Shown one piece after another: positions 19,501-29,215 of a DNA stretch of 64,000 bases (position 1 is its first letter; every line of letters begins with the position of its first letter). The notes under the pieces were generated by a model that saw only the letters and a list, made by a program, of their open reading frames with translations, was not told the origin of the DNA and ran no database searches. Location of the stretch: positions 186,001 through 250,000 of the forward strand of contig JAHLEZ010000029.1 in NCBI GenBank assembly GCA_020726505.1. The letters run 5' to 3'. The DNA is from Leptodontidium sp. MPI-SDFR-AT-0119 (Eukaryota > Ascomycota > Leotiomycetes > Helotiales > Leptodontidiaceae). The translations under genes and the position numbers were made by a program.

Positions 19501-22187
19501 GTCTAGGTCTTGGGTTCACTGGTCCATCTCCTGCTTTCAATATCAGCACTACTACCCCTCTCTGGCCCGACTACTCTCCACCGCCACCTCCCCCGGATTC
19601 GGAAGAAGCTTCTCCTGCTGCGCGCCGGTCACCGCCTCCTGCGAGTCTCTATAACAGGCGGCCTCCAAGCAGCGCCTACCAATCCAGCTTGAACGGCCAT
19701 CGTAATCCAGATTCAAGACGTGCGAGTGATGATTTGTACTCTCCTCGGGCGTCAATATCGACTCCTAGGTCCAGCACTCAGATATCTTTTGACGAGGCAA
19801 ACAATGATTCCAAAGTCAAGCTTCAGGAATCGACGATGACCGAGGAAGAACGTCAAGCTGCCGAGGAAACACGGAAACGTCTCTTCAAACGAATGATGGG
19901 TATCAAGGAATTGATCGATACGGAGTCTGTATACATCAAGGATATGAATGTGGTAGAGGAGATCTACAAGGGCACGGCAGAGGCATGCCCGAAACTCGAT
20001 CCTAGTGATATCAAAGCCATTTTCAGAAACACCAACGAGATCGTGGACTTCTCGACGATGTTTTTGGATGAGCTGAAATCGGCAGCATCTAGCATCTACT
20101 CCCCACGCAAGACCAGGCAGAGCAAGGCTACAGGAAATGTGTCTCCTTCAACGGACAGGTTCTCTGTGGCGGCTACTCTCAACGATGAGACGGATGACCA
20201 AAAGGATCGAAAGACCTTCATTGGAGCGAGCTTTGGCAAGCAGCTCAAACGAATGCAGGTCATATACACCGAGTATCTCAAGAACAGTGAAGTGGCCAAC
20301 AGCCGCTTGTCCGCTCTTCAGAATGACGGGGCAGTCAAGGTCTGGCTGAGTGAATGCAATCTCGTGGCCAAGGATCTTACCGGGGCGTGGGATCTTGATG
20401 CACTTCTAGTCAAGCCGGTCCAGCGTATAACCAGATACCAGCTCTTCTTGACCTTGATCAAGGAGAGCACTCCTCCTGATCACCCGGATTTTGATGCTCT
20501 GCAGACCGCACGACAAGAATTAGGTTCCTTGCTCCAAGATATCGATGATCTGAAGAAGCGTATCCATATGGTCGGGAAGATTGTTGGCCGGAAGCGAAAG
20601 GAGTCTGATGTCAGAACTGGCCTCGCCAAAGCCTTTGGCAGACGCTCCGAGAAGATTGCAGCAAATCCGAATCGACCACCGGATGATGAGGCCTATGTCA
20701 AGTACCACGAGAAATTTGGTGACGATTACCTGAGGCTCCAGGTCATTCTACGAGATGCCGAATACCAGACACGCGAGGCGACCAACTATGTTCAGAACAA
20801 TCTTCGCCTCTTTTCGTCCATGGAGCTTTTTATGCGATTGGGTGCGAGCTCGTATCCCGAAATCGAGAGCAAATGGGTCCACTTCAACATGTCTATGAGA
20901 GATGTGGGAAGCGTTGGTCTAGAAGACCATGTCGCAGCTGTTCGAAAGCAAGTCATCGAACCTGTGGAGAAGATCATTGCTCTGTACGGCCCACCAAGTC
21001 TTGCTATCAAGAAACGCAACAAACGCCGGCTCGATTACGAGAAGTCTCTAGCTCTCAAAGCACAGGGCAAGAAGATTGATGAAAAATTGGCCGAGTTGGT
21101 AGCTCAATACGAGGCCTTGAACGAAACACTGAAACTTGAGCTCCCAAAGCTGTCAAGCTTGACAAACACTATTGGACAGATATGCTCCACTCGACTTTTG
21201 TACGTGCAATCAGAGTGGTGGGGTATCTGGCAAGCAAAACTCAGTCAGAACTTGGAAGAGGGACAAATGGCAACGACCGTCCAAGATATTACAGACATGT
21301 TCCATCGAGACTTCAAATATTCCGAGGCGAAATTTCAGGAGTTGGGCATTATCAATGGAAGCTTCGGCAGTGGAATGTCGACGCGACCTTCGCAGTCAAC
21401 ACAAGATGACGATTCAGTGAAGAAAGGACGGCCTTCGAACTTATCTAGTCGTTCTCGTGGGCTTTCGTTCAACAGCGACAAGTCGCCAAGTCTTCCCACG
21501 CCAGACTTTGCAAAGAGACACAGCGGACAGTTCACATTCTCTCCAATCGTGGCCAACGCACCTGGTCTACCACATTTCAACCATCAACCACACTCATTCT
21601 CTAATGGTCACTCCCGTGCTGGATCTGGATCACCGGCCACTCCTGATACAGCGAGCAGTTCACGACATCAAGCCAGTGTGCCTAGACCAAGTACGAGTCG
21701 AAGTCACACATCCGATACACAAATGCGTCCAAGCAACGACTACAACAGCCAATATCGCCGTGAATCGGGATCAACATACAACTCACATTATGTTGATGGG
21801 CCACCCCCGTCCACAAGACCATACTCGGGAGTTTTCCATTCTGCGATGCCTCTTCCTGATGGTCCTGAAGATAGTCAGAGATCATCAAGAGCTTCATCAC
21901 GGGATCGAAATGTATCAGGCGGTTATAATGTGCTATATCTCGCTGCGAGTTTGTTCGAGTTCAATATCAGTGCTACAAAATCAGAAGCTGGATACCCTTA
22001 CTTGACATATCAAGCTGGCGAGGTAGCTTCTCCATCCTTCTCAACAATGAAACAAACTAACAATCCTCAGATATTTGATGTCATCGGCGAGAAAGGCGAG
22101 CTGTGGCTCGCCAAAAACCAAGATGATCCAAGTGATCAAGTCGGATGGATCTGGAGTAAACATTTTGCTCGATTAGCAGCCGACTGA
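16509..22187 (+). CDS. Rho-type GEF with DH, BAR and SH3 domains (Tuba/DNMBP-like)
   Basis: The ATG at 16509 opens a frame of about 1876 residues after removal of one 48-nt intron (22023-22070; GTAGCT donor, ACTAAC branch, CTCAG acceptor). The first ~1100 residues are Ser/Pro-rich and probably disordered. A Dbl-homology domain starts near residue 1123 (RLFKRMMGIKELIDTESVYI) and includes the diagnostic LLVKPVQRITRYQLFL near 1300. A BAR-type coiled region follows, near 1397-1587 (FGDDYLRLQVILRDAEYQ, ending QSEWWGIWQAKL). The C-terminus is an SH3-like fold (ASLFEFNISA, YLTYQAGEIFDVIGEKGEL, VGWIWSKHF). DH-BAR-SH3 is the architecture of Tuba-type activators of Cdc42, so a role in polarised growth at curved membrane is likely. 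The PH domain usually found after DH is absent, as in that group. Which GTPase it activates cannot be read from sequence. Confidence 0.92.
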   Translation: MESGINADQNFYSRRLSSSPEHHQHHAHTRVYEPPPLPEFEARSPQLPPKLPFLTTQNLQAVTANGYVGPRLNGGDPDEFYREYRGVTQSTNGYNITSPDMAAPVSESRPTQPSLRSNGNGTTPKHPPLPQARTALKPSYRSASSPLDNRALGNAKSTSALNGYSNPGKPSVKDLLKRFDQNNDQDGPIVRKPAPRTVIKDPNASGYMRERGYQARSATQNTASRPPGTVTRDTRTQSPANSRPQRTRFAPEDQHSNNTQSAVPRRPRHNASGSNVQASKSMTNLSPTSPNIPVFQTRKPLFGEVLPIDQGTPNIAYGIPRAATRRTSDSSLHPSWSQHRRSRSDLDVSPSSPTAWYLGVTPTLEDVDTNEPRLSMGHNRNHSDFQDSKVNTMNGVNPSFQTSNPPPIPSAVQAPSRLPMPSKRLSNSSDSSSLPSTRANSPFAAKTLSNGKLRKPDQRPWSPGGRSMTPTTREKTPRSSPRGKRNAEKSTSNNASLKAYISAPPPKTSPPLRSSRPRLPVSSASTGSSRQKAAERSGSPQHIRSGMKIIRNSAEANDARKRTRSEVPLSKEDFVAKRELIQRAYTRSIHENEQKKIRADNLRRLTERQAARASIASQDTEKDVQPPAEPRLEEHRIEEHRTETRSPPLHINTSFQRPEPVPQNVPVDEDSPTLGMPGTFVDDDEPPPSAVSNATEIENEPQTEAARLSRMPSRPSGLSSHMEFFDDQLSPEQAFFGMQNLGVEEDNIQIMLDATPVEEVQPEPTPTNDAFARDPSPPGAFRDEQPVFTSTVTVASPQEATLAQSRPDSLFESGDEPFSSNDESHNVEDLTITEFQNQPPEISYPEEHAESPRIQLPNLHTALAPPSDFGGQDYLHTPTTDMDYESSEGAGPASSGENFEHTYGSRDGQISPRTFHSNHQSWRTDYSVGTADDYSEREEYSYPAEPEQKPIPPPKISPVVPPKPEGYSPLPSPRFAAKTHMLPSPSKHQLPPISTGEGLGLGFTGPSPAFNISTTTPLWPDYSPPPPPPDSEEASPAARRSPPPASLYNRRPPSSAYQSSLNGHRNPDSRRASDDLYSPRASISTPRSSTQISFDEANNDSKVKLQESTMTEEERQAAEETRKRLFKRMMGIKELIDTESVYIKDMNVVEEIYKGTAEACPKLDPSDIKAIFRNTNEIVDFSTMFLDELKSAASSIYSPRKTRQSKATGNVSPSTDRFSVAATLNDETDDQKDRKTFIGASFGKQLKRMQVIYTEYLKNSEVANSRLSALQNDGAVKVWLSECNLVAKDLTGAWDLDALLVKPVQRITRYQLFLTLIKESTPPDHPDFDALQTARQELGSLLQDIDDLKKRIHMVGKIVGRKRKESDVRTGLAKAFGRRSEKIAANPNRPPDDEAYVKYHEKFGDDYLRLQVILRDAEYQTREATNYVQNNLRLFSSMELFMRLGASSYPEIESKWVHFNMSMRDVGSVGLEDHVAAVRKQVIEPVEKIIALYGPPSLAIKKRNKRRLDYEKSLALKAQGKKIDEKLAELVAQYEALNETLKLELPKLSSLTNTIGQICSTRLLYVQSEWWGIWQAKLSQNLEEGQMATTVQDITDMFHRDFKYSEAKFQELGIINGSFGSGMSTRPSQSTQDDDSVKKGRPSNLSSRSRGLSFNSDKSPSLPTPDFAKRHSGQFTFSPIVANAPGLPHFNHQPHSFSNGHSRAGSGSPATPDTASSSRHQASVPRPSTSRSHTSDTQMRPSNDYNSQYRRESGSTYNSHYVDGPPPSTRPYSGVFHSAMPLPDGPEDSQRSSRASSRDRNVSGGYNVLYLAASLFEFNISATKSEAGYPYLTYQAGEVASPSFSTMKQTNNPQIFDVIGEKGELWLAKNQDDPSDQVGWIWSKHFARLAAD

Positions 22188-23765
22188 AGCCTCCTACTAT
22201 AACAACTGTGCTTCAACATCATTCATGTATTAATGGCGTTTCTCTCTTCAAAAAGCGGAAATGCGGAGTTAGTAATACGGTACGGCACGGATCGGATCGG
22301 ACAATGCCTACACCCTTGCCTCGAGGCGGGTTCGGCTTCAAGGAAAGGCGAGGCGTTTGGGATTTTGTTGTCTTGCGTTGCGACTTGAGCGAACGAACGG
22401 ACGAATGAAGGAAAGACGAAGAGCGATCTTCACACATCATGCTTGGCTTTTGTTGAAGCAACCAAGTCAAGTCTTTCATGCTGGCTTGCGAACTTTTACT
22501 TTGTCATTTCTTTTTCTTCTTCTATTCTCAGGTGGCGAGAGGAATTTTTTACAATCGTGTTTTGGTGTTTGAGAGAAAGAAAGAGAAAGGAACGGGATAC
22601 AACTACTTCTTGTTTTTATTTGTACTATGGATAGGGAAAGGGATATGGAATAGGGCCTTTTTTTTGGTTTGCTATGTGGATGGCGCTCGAAAGGTGAAGG
22701 GGGGCAATATGTATACAAATGATGGATGAGGCATGAGGTGAATTGGCTCCTGTTTCCTGCGGTGCGGTGAGGAGAGAAGGGGAAGGGGGAAGGGAAGAAT
22801 TGAGATTACCTGGATGAGTTGGTTGTATGGTTGCATGGATGGTAGGATTATTTGTGGGCTGTGCCTGGTGTTGGAGAGGATATGAGAGGAGGGGAGGGAT
22901 TGGAGTTGTGTTTTAAGGAGGATAGGAGGGATGGGAAGAGTAGGCGGCAAGGCAGGCACCAAAGCGGACAGGTAGCATTTAGATGAATGTTGATATGCAT
23001 ATGAAATCCAAGTTTCATTCTTTCTTGTTGTTCCGGGGTGATGGATTAAGTGATGTGATGTGATGTGCTTGATTCATCCGAGTTGGATCTCACTTTAAGA
23101 GATAGATAGGATGAGCTGAGATGTGGAGATGTGAGAAGCGAGAAGCGAGATTTATTGTTTTTCCAAGAGGTGTAGTGTGAAAGCTTGGGTTGAACCCTAC
23201 CTACCTACTACGACCGCCGCCATACAATGTGTTTCTGGAGTTACTTCTACTCATTCATATACTTACTTTCTCCTTTACATATATTATAAATAAAGCTGAT
23301 TCTCTCCTCATTTTCTTTCTTTTTTTCTTGTGCTACTCTGTTAAGGCATTTTCGTCTCCTTTACTCTCTTCCATCTTGGATTTAGCTCTCGTTCTCGTTT
23401 CTACCTTGTTGGCGAGGAGGGAAGGAACAGGGAAGGAAGAGGGAAGGAAGAGGGAAGGAAGAGGGAGGGAAGAGGGAAGGAAGAGGGAAGGAAGAGAGAG
23501 GAGGGAAGAGAGAGTACGTGGTGAGAGAGGAGAGAGTGTGTGTGAATCCTCATAACTATCGAGAGAGGCTTGTGTGACTGGCTGTGTGGGACGGAATTGG
23601 TGGTGTTGGGACATTTCATCAGGGAGGAATTCATTCGTTGGTCCCTTGCGCCTTCTGCTCGTCTCCTCCTGCAGCCCCGCCGCTGGCCAGCTCACAATCA
23701 CAACCCACACTTGTGTGTTGCAAAACGAAAATACTTCTATCACCTCGTCGCTGCTGCCCTTCGAA
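22188..23765. other. Intergenic region with a purine minisatellite
   Basis: After the GEF stop there is a likely 3' UTR, then GT/GA-rich sequence. Bases 23403-23515 are a GGAAGAGGGAAGGAAGAGG tandem with an 11-12 bp period, all purine on the plus strand. Open frames on either strand here have the composition of the repeat and are not credible genes. The last ~200 bases are the leader of the next HET gene. Confidence 0.6.
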
Positions 23766-26172
23766 ATGGCCGGCCTGGGTGTCTCCGGACTCTGTGCGGA
23801 TTGTGCGAGAATTGACTGGGATGCAGCCTTCAAGCGCCCACCAAAAACGGACCCTCAGAGCATGAACTTGGCCCGAGCCGGGAGTCCAAATTGGTGGCCG
23901 ACGACCGCTTATTCTCCAAGATTGAAGTCCGACACCTGTCCTCTCTGCTGCTTCCTGATTCCACTGTGCCCGAAACCCGTGAGAGTTAGATTCTCAAGTG
24001 CAGTGGAATTTGTGAGACGACCAACGTCCTTCGACTTGAGACGACACACGATGTTATCCGCGATGCTCAAGCCGGTGAGAAGGCAATTTAAGCCGCCCGA
24101 CGATCCACCATGTGACGTGATGGTACTCGGTATAAGTGATTCTTCTTCTAGCTGGAATAAATCACACAATTTCATTGGTCTACTGCATGACCCAGAACCT
24201 CCCGACATGTGGAAGCGGTGGTTCGTTAGAGAGATCGACTCGATGTTCGCCGATTACGTTTCCATAAAGCACTGGCTCGAGTTCTGCCACAGCTCGCATT
24301 CGCAGTGTCTTCCACCGAATCCGCGACCACATGCACATTCGAAGTTGATTGATTGTCAAACAGAACAGGTTGTCAGAGCGCTGCCGGAGTACGAATACGT
24401 TGCACTGAGCTATGTGTGGGGAAAGATGCCGAGCAACAATTTTTGGACGGATGTGCACGCTGAGAAAGCCAGCTCGGAGATCAAACATCCTATTAAACTG
24501 CCGAGAAGGCTTTCACAGGTTCTTCATGATGCCATTTCCGTTGTCAAAGAGCTTGGGCTGCGATACCTGTGGGCGGATCAGTACTGTATTGATCAGTTCG
24601 ATGTCGCGCAGAAGATGGCCGAAATTGGAATGATGCATTCAATCTACGAGGGCGCGTCACTTACCATCATTGCAGCCGCGGGAGATAGTGCAGACTATGG
24701 ACTTCCCGGCGTTGGATCGACGTTCAGAAATACTCAATCAAAACTTGCCGTGGGTGATAGAACCCTAATCACAACGTTTGAGGATCCGAGAAACGTTATC
24801 CGAAAGTCAACATGGATGGGACGTGGCTGGACTCTACAGGAGGCAAAATTCTCAAGGCGGCGGCTCTACTTTACAGACGATCAGGTGTACTTTGAATGTA
24901 GTGTCATGACCTGTCAGGAATCAATATCTGCTCCTCTCGAAGATCTGCCACAAGAGGTCTTCAGTAGAAGACTGTTTTCTAAAGAGCTCGCTGGCGGGAT
25001 ATTCTCGGATGATGTGGAGGAAGCTTACCTGGAGAACGTGTCGCTTTATACAGTTCGAAATCTCACCTCCGGCGGTGATGCTCTCAATGCCTTTAGGGGG
25101 ATCCTAAAAGCGTTCGAAACCACACAGCCGCCATTGTACCACTGTTGGGCTGTGCCGAGTTTGGAGACTTCCGGAGCCGGTCCGTCACCGGAGCGTTATT
25201 TCGCACATTCCCTTTTGTGGGAGTTCCCAACGAACGTCACTCGGCGGCGTGAATTTCCCAGCTGGTCGTGGCTAGGGTGGACCGGTAACCCTCACTTTCA
25301 AAAGACTATCGACGTTAGCCAGGGTCGGGAATCAAAGGGGAACGAGCGAGGGAGAGACAAAAGCAAGTATGACCAGGATACCCGAAAATGTCCTCCTGAA
25401 CTGGACATTAAAGTTTGGATTGGTCGGAAGGATGGCGCTCTTCTCCGTCTCCAGACTGTTCGGGATGCAGCAAAGGTGACCAACGAGCTTGATCAACTAT
25501 CAACGGTTCTCCGCATTGAAGCAGTCGTCCTCCCCTTTCGGCTATCTCGCCCTTCCGAATATGATGATGGAGCGGGCGGCATTGGCTGGCAAACAACAGC
25601 CAAGGTTCCCACAGGGAAAGATGGACATGTTGCAGAATTTGGCATGGAAGGAGTATGCAAAGTGGAAGAAGAAAACGCAGCAGCAGCATGAGCCTGCTGC
25701 TGCAGATGATGCTGGACCCTACACTGATTGCGACTGCAAGGTTGGATTCGTGGTGCCCGATCCCGACCGCGTAAACGCATCGGATCCTGGAGGCCGCAGG
25801 GTTCTGCCCGGACTGGATATCACGCACATGCAGTTCCTCTTGAAGTCCGAAGACAACAACAACACATGTCTGGTACACGCGCCGTCCGACGCGCAGGAAT
25901 TGTACCTCGTGCTAGTGGGGTTTCACCCCGACGATGGCGTCACGATATATCATGGAAACCGAGTCGAGAACTTCATAGCGCGGAAAATGGAATCGGTCGT
26001 GAATCGCTACGCTAGGAATTTCAAGGTGAACATGAACTTCCTCCTCGTTCGGGCGAGGCCGTCTTCGGAGAATAAGATGGAGCGAGTAGGTTTCCTCCGC
26101 GTGTTTGACGAAGACCGTTATATATGGAGGAAGATGATGGGTGATTACAGGCGCACCATTGAGTTAGGCTAA
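23766..26172 (+). CDS. HET-domain protein with N-terminal Cys motif
   Basis: The ATG at 23766 is preferred over an upstream in-frame GTG/ATG-less extension because MAGLGVSGLCADC begins a typical HET N-terminus (CADCARIDW, then CPLCCFLIPLC). HET motifs follow: YEYVALSYVWGK, LGLRYLWADQYCIDQ, MHSIYEGASLTIIAA, MGRGWTLQEAKFSRRRLYF and FPSWSWLGWTGN. The frame closes at 25691, but a homologous C-terminus (VGFLRVFDEDRYIW) continues in another frame. An 88-nt intron at 25653-25740 (GTATGC donor, GCAAG acceptor) joins them and gives 772 aa. This intron is the least certain part: a CAG-repeat slippage frameshift at about 25670-25690 would look similar. The family call is firm and the function is inferred from the family. 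Confidence 0.85.
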
Positions 26173-27316
26173 AGATGATTGGATGGTTATCTCGATCTCG
26201 ATCTCATCCAGGGGTGGTGAGGGCGTCTAAACAATTACGTTTGAAAAATATGAAATTGAGTATTTCGCAATTGTATTTTGGTAATAAGGCGATTCAAAAA
26301 CCTTTTTTTTTTTTGATGATATCTTATATAATTAAAATCTCTTATGCCCTGAGGATATATTTGCTACCCACCCTATGTGCTTGCTGGGCCAATATCGGCG
26401 AGTAAGTAAGCCCGGAACAGATTTCCTCCCGATGGATGGAGTTGTTTGTTCCAATGCTCTCATTGGAATATTCGGAGATCTTGCTTGGACTGCTGAGCTT
26501 TGCTGGACCAGCCAGCTGTTGCAGGAAGGAATTTGCTCCAAATTTGATTGATCCCCCCCTGTTGGACTTTCGAAAACCGCGAGATTTGAAGTAAAAATTT
26601 TGGTGTTATCTCTAATTTTGGATACTCCTCTGCAATGAAGGTATACAATAAAGTGTTTGCCTCGCGACTTTGACACCAACCAAGCGAGCAGCTTCAATCT
26701 GAAATTTGGATACCCAGCTGCCAGCTCTCACTCAGATCGACAACGAGCGTATTTAATAAGTAAACCGGAAGAAAGAAGTTTCGTTTTGAATTTTCTCAGA
26801 CCCCCAGCTTTTTTTTGCAATAGCGGCTGCATTTTCGTTCATCTTGGAATGATTATTTCAGCAAATTTCTTGTGTGCTGCAGTTGTTTGGAATTTCTGAG
26901 ATACGTTCCGATAGATAATGTGGTGCCGGATGTTAGTTAGAACTTGGTGGCTGGCACATTGACAGAAAGAAAAGAACGGATATCAGATTGATTCGAGGTA
27001 GCCTTATTATTGCCCTCTTCCATGGAAGGATTATAATTTAGAAAGAAAAGTAGTGGGGTTCTGTCCAAATGGTTCTTCAGGGGCTATGTATGTAACGCAC
27101 GATCGTATATCTTTCTCGGCTTCAGCTAGCTTGCTTGCCTTGGTCGGAGTAGAGGATGGGATGCTAGGTTGGTTGACCGTATCGAGTGTTGATGTGCCAT
27201 TCATTCATTCATTACCCGTCCATCGTCCATCATCCATTAACGTACCTACTATCCTCCATCTGACGCCATTATCAAAAGCAGAGCAAAGGCAAAGCAGAAA
27301 CATAAAAAGTAGAAAA
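26173..27316. other. Intergenic, no gene seen
   Basis: This contains the 3' regions of the plus-strand HET gene and of the minus-strand MFS gene. A T-run lies at 26303-26314 and the middle is AT-rich. No conserved coding or RNA signature was found. Confidence 0.5.
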
Positions 27317-29215
27317 TCACAAATCGCGATTCCAACTCGGCGCACCAAGCCTGACCCTCCACCTCTCCCCCCAAACCATCAACGCGGCAATCGGCAAGAA
27401 GAACGAGAACAGCACCGCCGCGAACGTAAACCAGGCCCAGAAATACCCCACCTGCGCCGCGAACGGCAGCGCGAAATACCCCACCACGAACGACAGCCCG
27501 CGACTCAGGTTGAACACCGTCCCGGACTCGGGCGTCTGCGGCTTATAGCAATCGGACGTGTACGCGTACAGAGTCGTCGATGCGATTTGTAGCCCGAATA
27601 CCCCGACGCCTAACCCTACTAGCGGCACGTAGAAATTGTACTTCCCGACTGTGGCACCGAAGATGATGAGGCCGAGGGGCATGAAGATCGCCGAGAGCGT
27701 GCATAGGTAAAGTCTGTATTCCGGCTTGCGCTCGTTTTTGTGCCGGCGTGCGAGAACGAGCATTAGGTAGTCGGAGGCGCGGCCGGCGAAGAATTCTCCG
27801 AGGATGGAGCCGATCGTTAGGGAGATTCCGAGACAGGCTCCGATGGGACCGGGGCGCAGGTTGTAGAAGTGCGTGTAGATGCTTGCGAGGGAGATGGCGG
27901 GCATGACGTTTATGAATGTCCAGGACCAGGTGTAGTACCAGAAGGGGAAGAGGATTGAGGGGTACCGGAGCATGTAGAGGGATTGGAGGAAGTCTGATGG
28001 GCGGAGGCGGTGGCCTGGTGGGAGTGTTAGATTGGTTTGGGTGATAGGCAGAGGGAGAAGAGAAGGGGGAAGGGAAAGAGAAAGATACCTGGTATCATGT
28101 TGCCACTGAAGTTGAAGAGCATTTGTATGTATGTTCTCTCATGACGATTGGCGAGGAAGGTAGGGTCGTGAGAGAAGAGCGTTTCAGGGAAGAGGACAAG
28201 TGCTACTAGGAAGCAGACACTAGTACTGATTGCTCCGAGATAGTAATCCCATTCCCAACCAGCTTTCTGACCAAGAAAACCTCCAACTAGATGATATTAG
28301 CTCCTGTTGGATTGGGCGAAGAAAATAGGCATACTCAACGCAGCAACATGAGCACCATTCGTGATGAAAATCGAATAAACTCCCGTCTTTTCACCCCTCT
28401 CATGCAAGAAGAACATGTCATTAACACACGCCGTGCCAACCGACATCATACCCCCAAAGCCAAACCCACATAGCGCCCTCGTGCCCAACAACGCACTGAA
28501 ATTAGGCGATGCTCCTGACCCAACACCACCAAGGATCGTCAATAGGATGGCCAGCAGCGTGACGGGACGGCGGCCGAAGAAGTTTGTGAGAGGAGTCCAG
28601 ATGAAGGGCGAGACGCCGCCGATGATTATACCGGTCGTGGTGCTGTAGGCTGCTTTTTGGCGAGATACGTGCATGGCGTCGCTGAGGAGGACGAGGGATG
28701 GGTTGATCAGGGCGGCGTTGTAGGGTCCTAGGAAGGCCATGAAGCCGACTTGGATTAGGACGGCCCATTTTAGCCAGGATGGCCAGTTCTGTTGGGAGTG
28801 TGAGTATATTTGTGGGATAGAGGCATTGTAGACATTGTAAATTGGGAGTTGAGGGATGGGAGGTGCGATGGTGAGAGGACAGGGAAGGGGGAATAGTAAA
28901 GGTGAGTATGGGATGTGAAGAAGGGGAAATATGACAAGCGGAAGGTCGTACCAAAGGATCATCTTTAAATCGACTCGGCTGTGGGACAAGAGGTAGACCG
29001 TTCGAATCGAGCCTCAAACTCTCAGCGGACATGGATCTCGAGTCATCGTGATGCCTGAAGTCTTCCGCATGGGTTTTCTCCGGATCCATGACCATGGTCG
29101 TGGTTGTGGATGGCTGTGGAGGTGGGTGAGGGTGAGCGTCAAGGAAGGATGGTTCCGTGACGCCGGTGCCAGGGCTACTGTCGCGGTGGTCTGACTTAAG
29201 CTTAAGATCTGCCAT
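27317..29215 (-). CDS. Major facilitator superfamily transporter (537 aa)
   Basis: Four exons fit: 29215-28952, 28788-28335, 28286-28089 and 28014-27317. The ~95-residue N-terminus is hydrophilic and His/Pro-rich. Then come about 12 membrane segments, including WPSWLKWAVLIQVGFMAFLGPYN, VSPFIWTPLTNFFGRRPV (the loop 2-3 motif, G-R-R-P), LLGTRALCGFGFGGMMSVG and WEWDYYLGAISTSVCF. The second half starts with SILFPFWYYTWSW and ends VGYFWAWFTFAAVLF. It is a plasma- or vacuolar-membrane proton-coupled carrier of the DHA1-like type; the substrate cannot be predicted. The ATG at 29215 (context ACAATGG) is chosen over one five codons upstream. The nearest regulator, a Zn2Cys6 gene, is divergent with 1.9 kb between, so co-regulation is possible but unproven. 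Confidence 0.88.

Noticed and set aside
23333..23833. Minus-strand open frames rich in Leu-Pro-Ser across the purine minisatellite
   Set aside because: Composition is explained entirely by the tandem repeat; there are no domain or splice signals.
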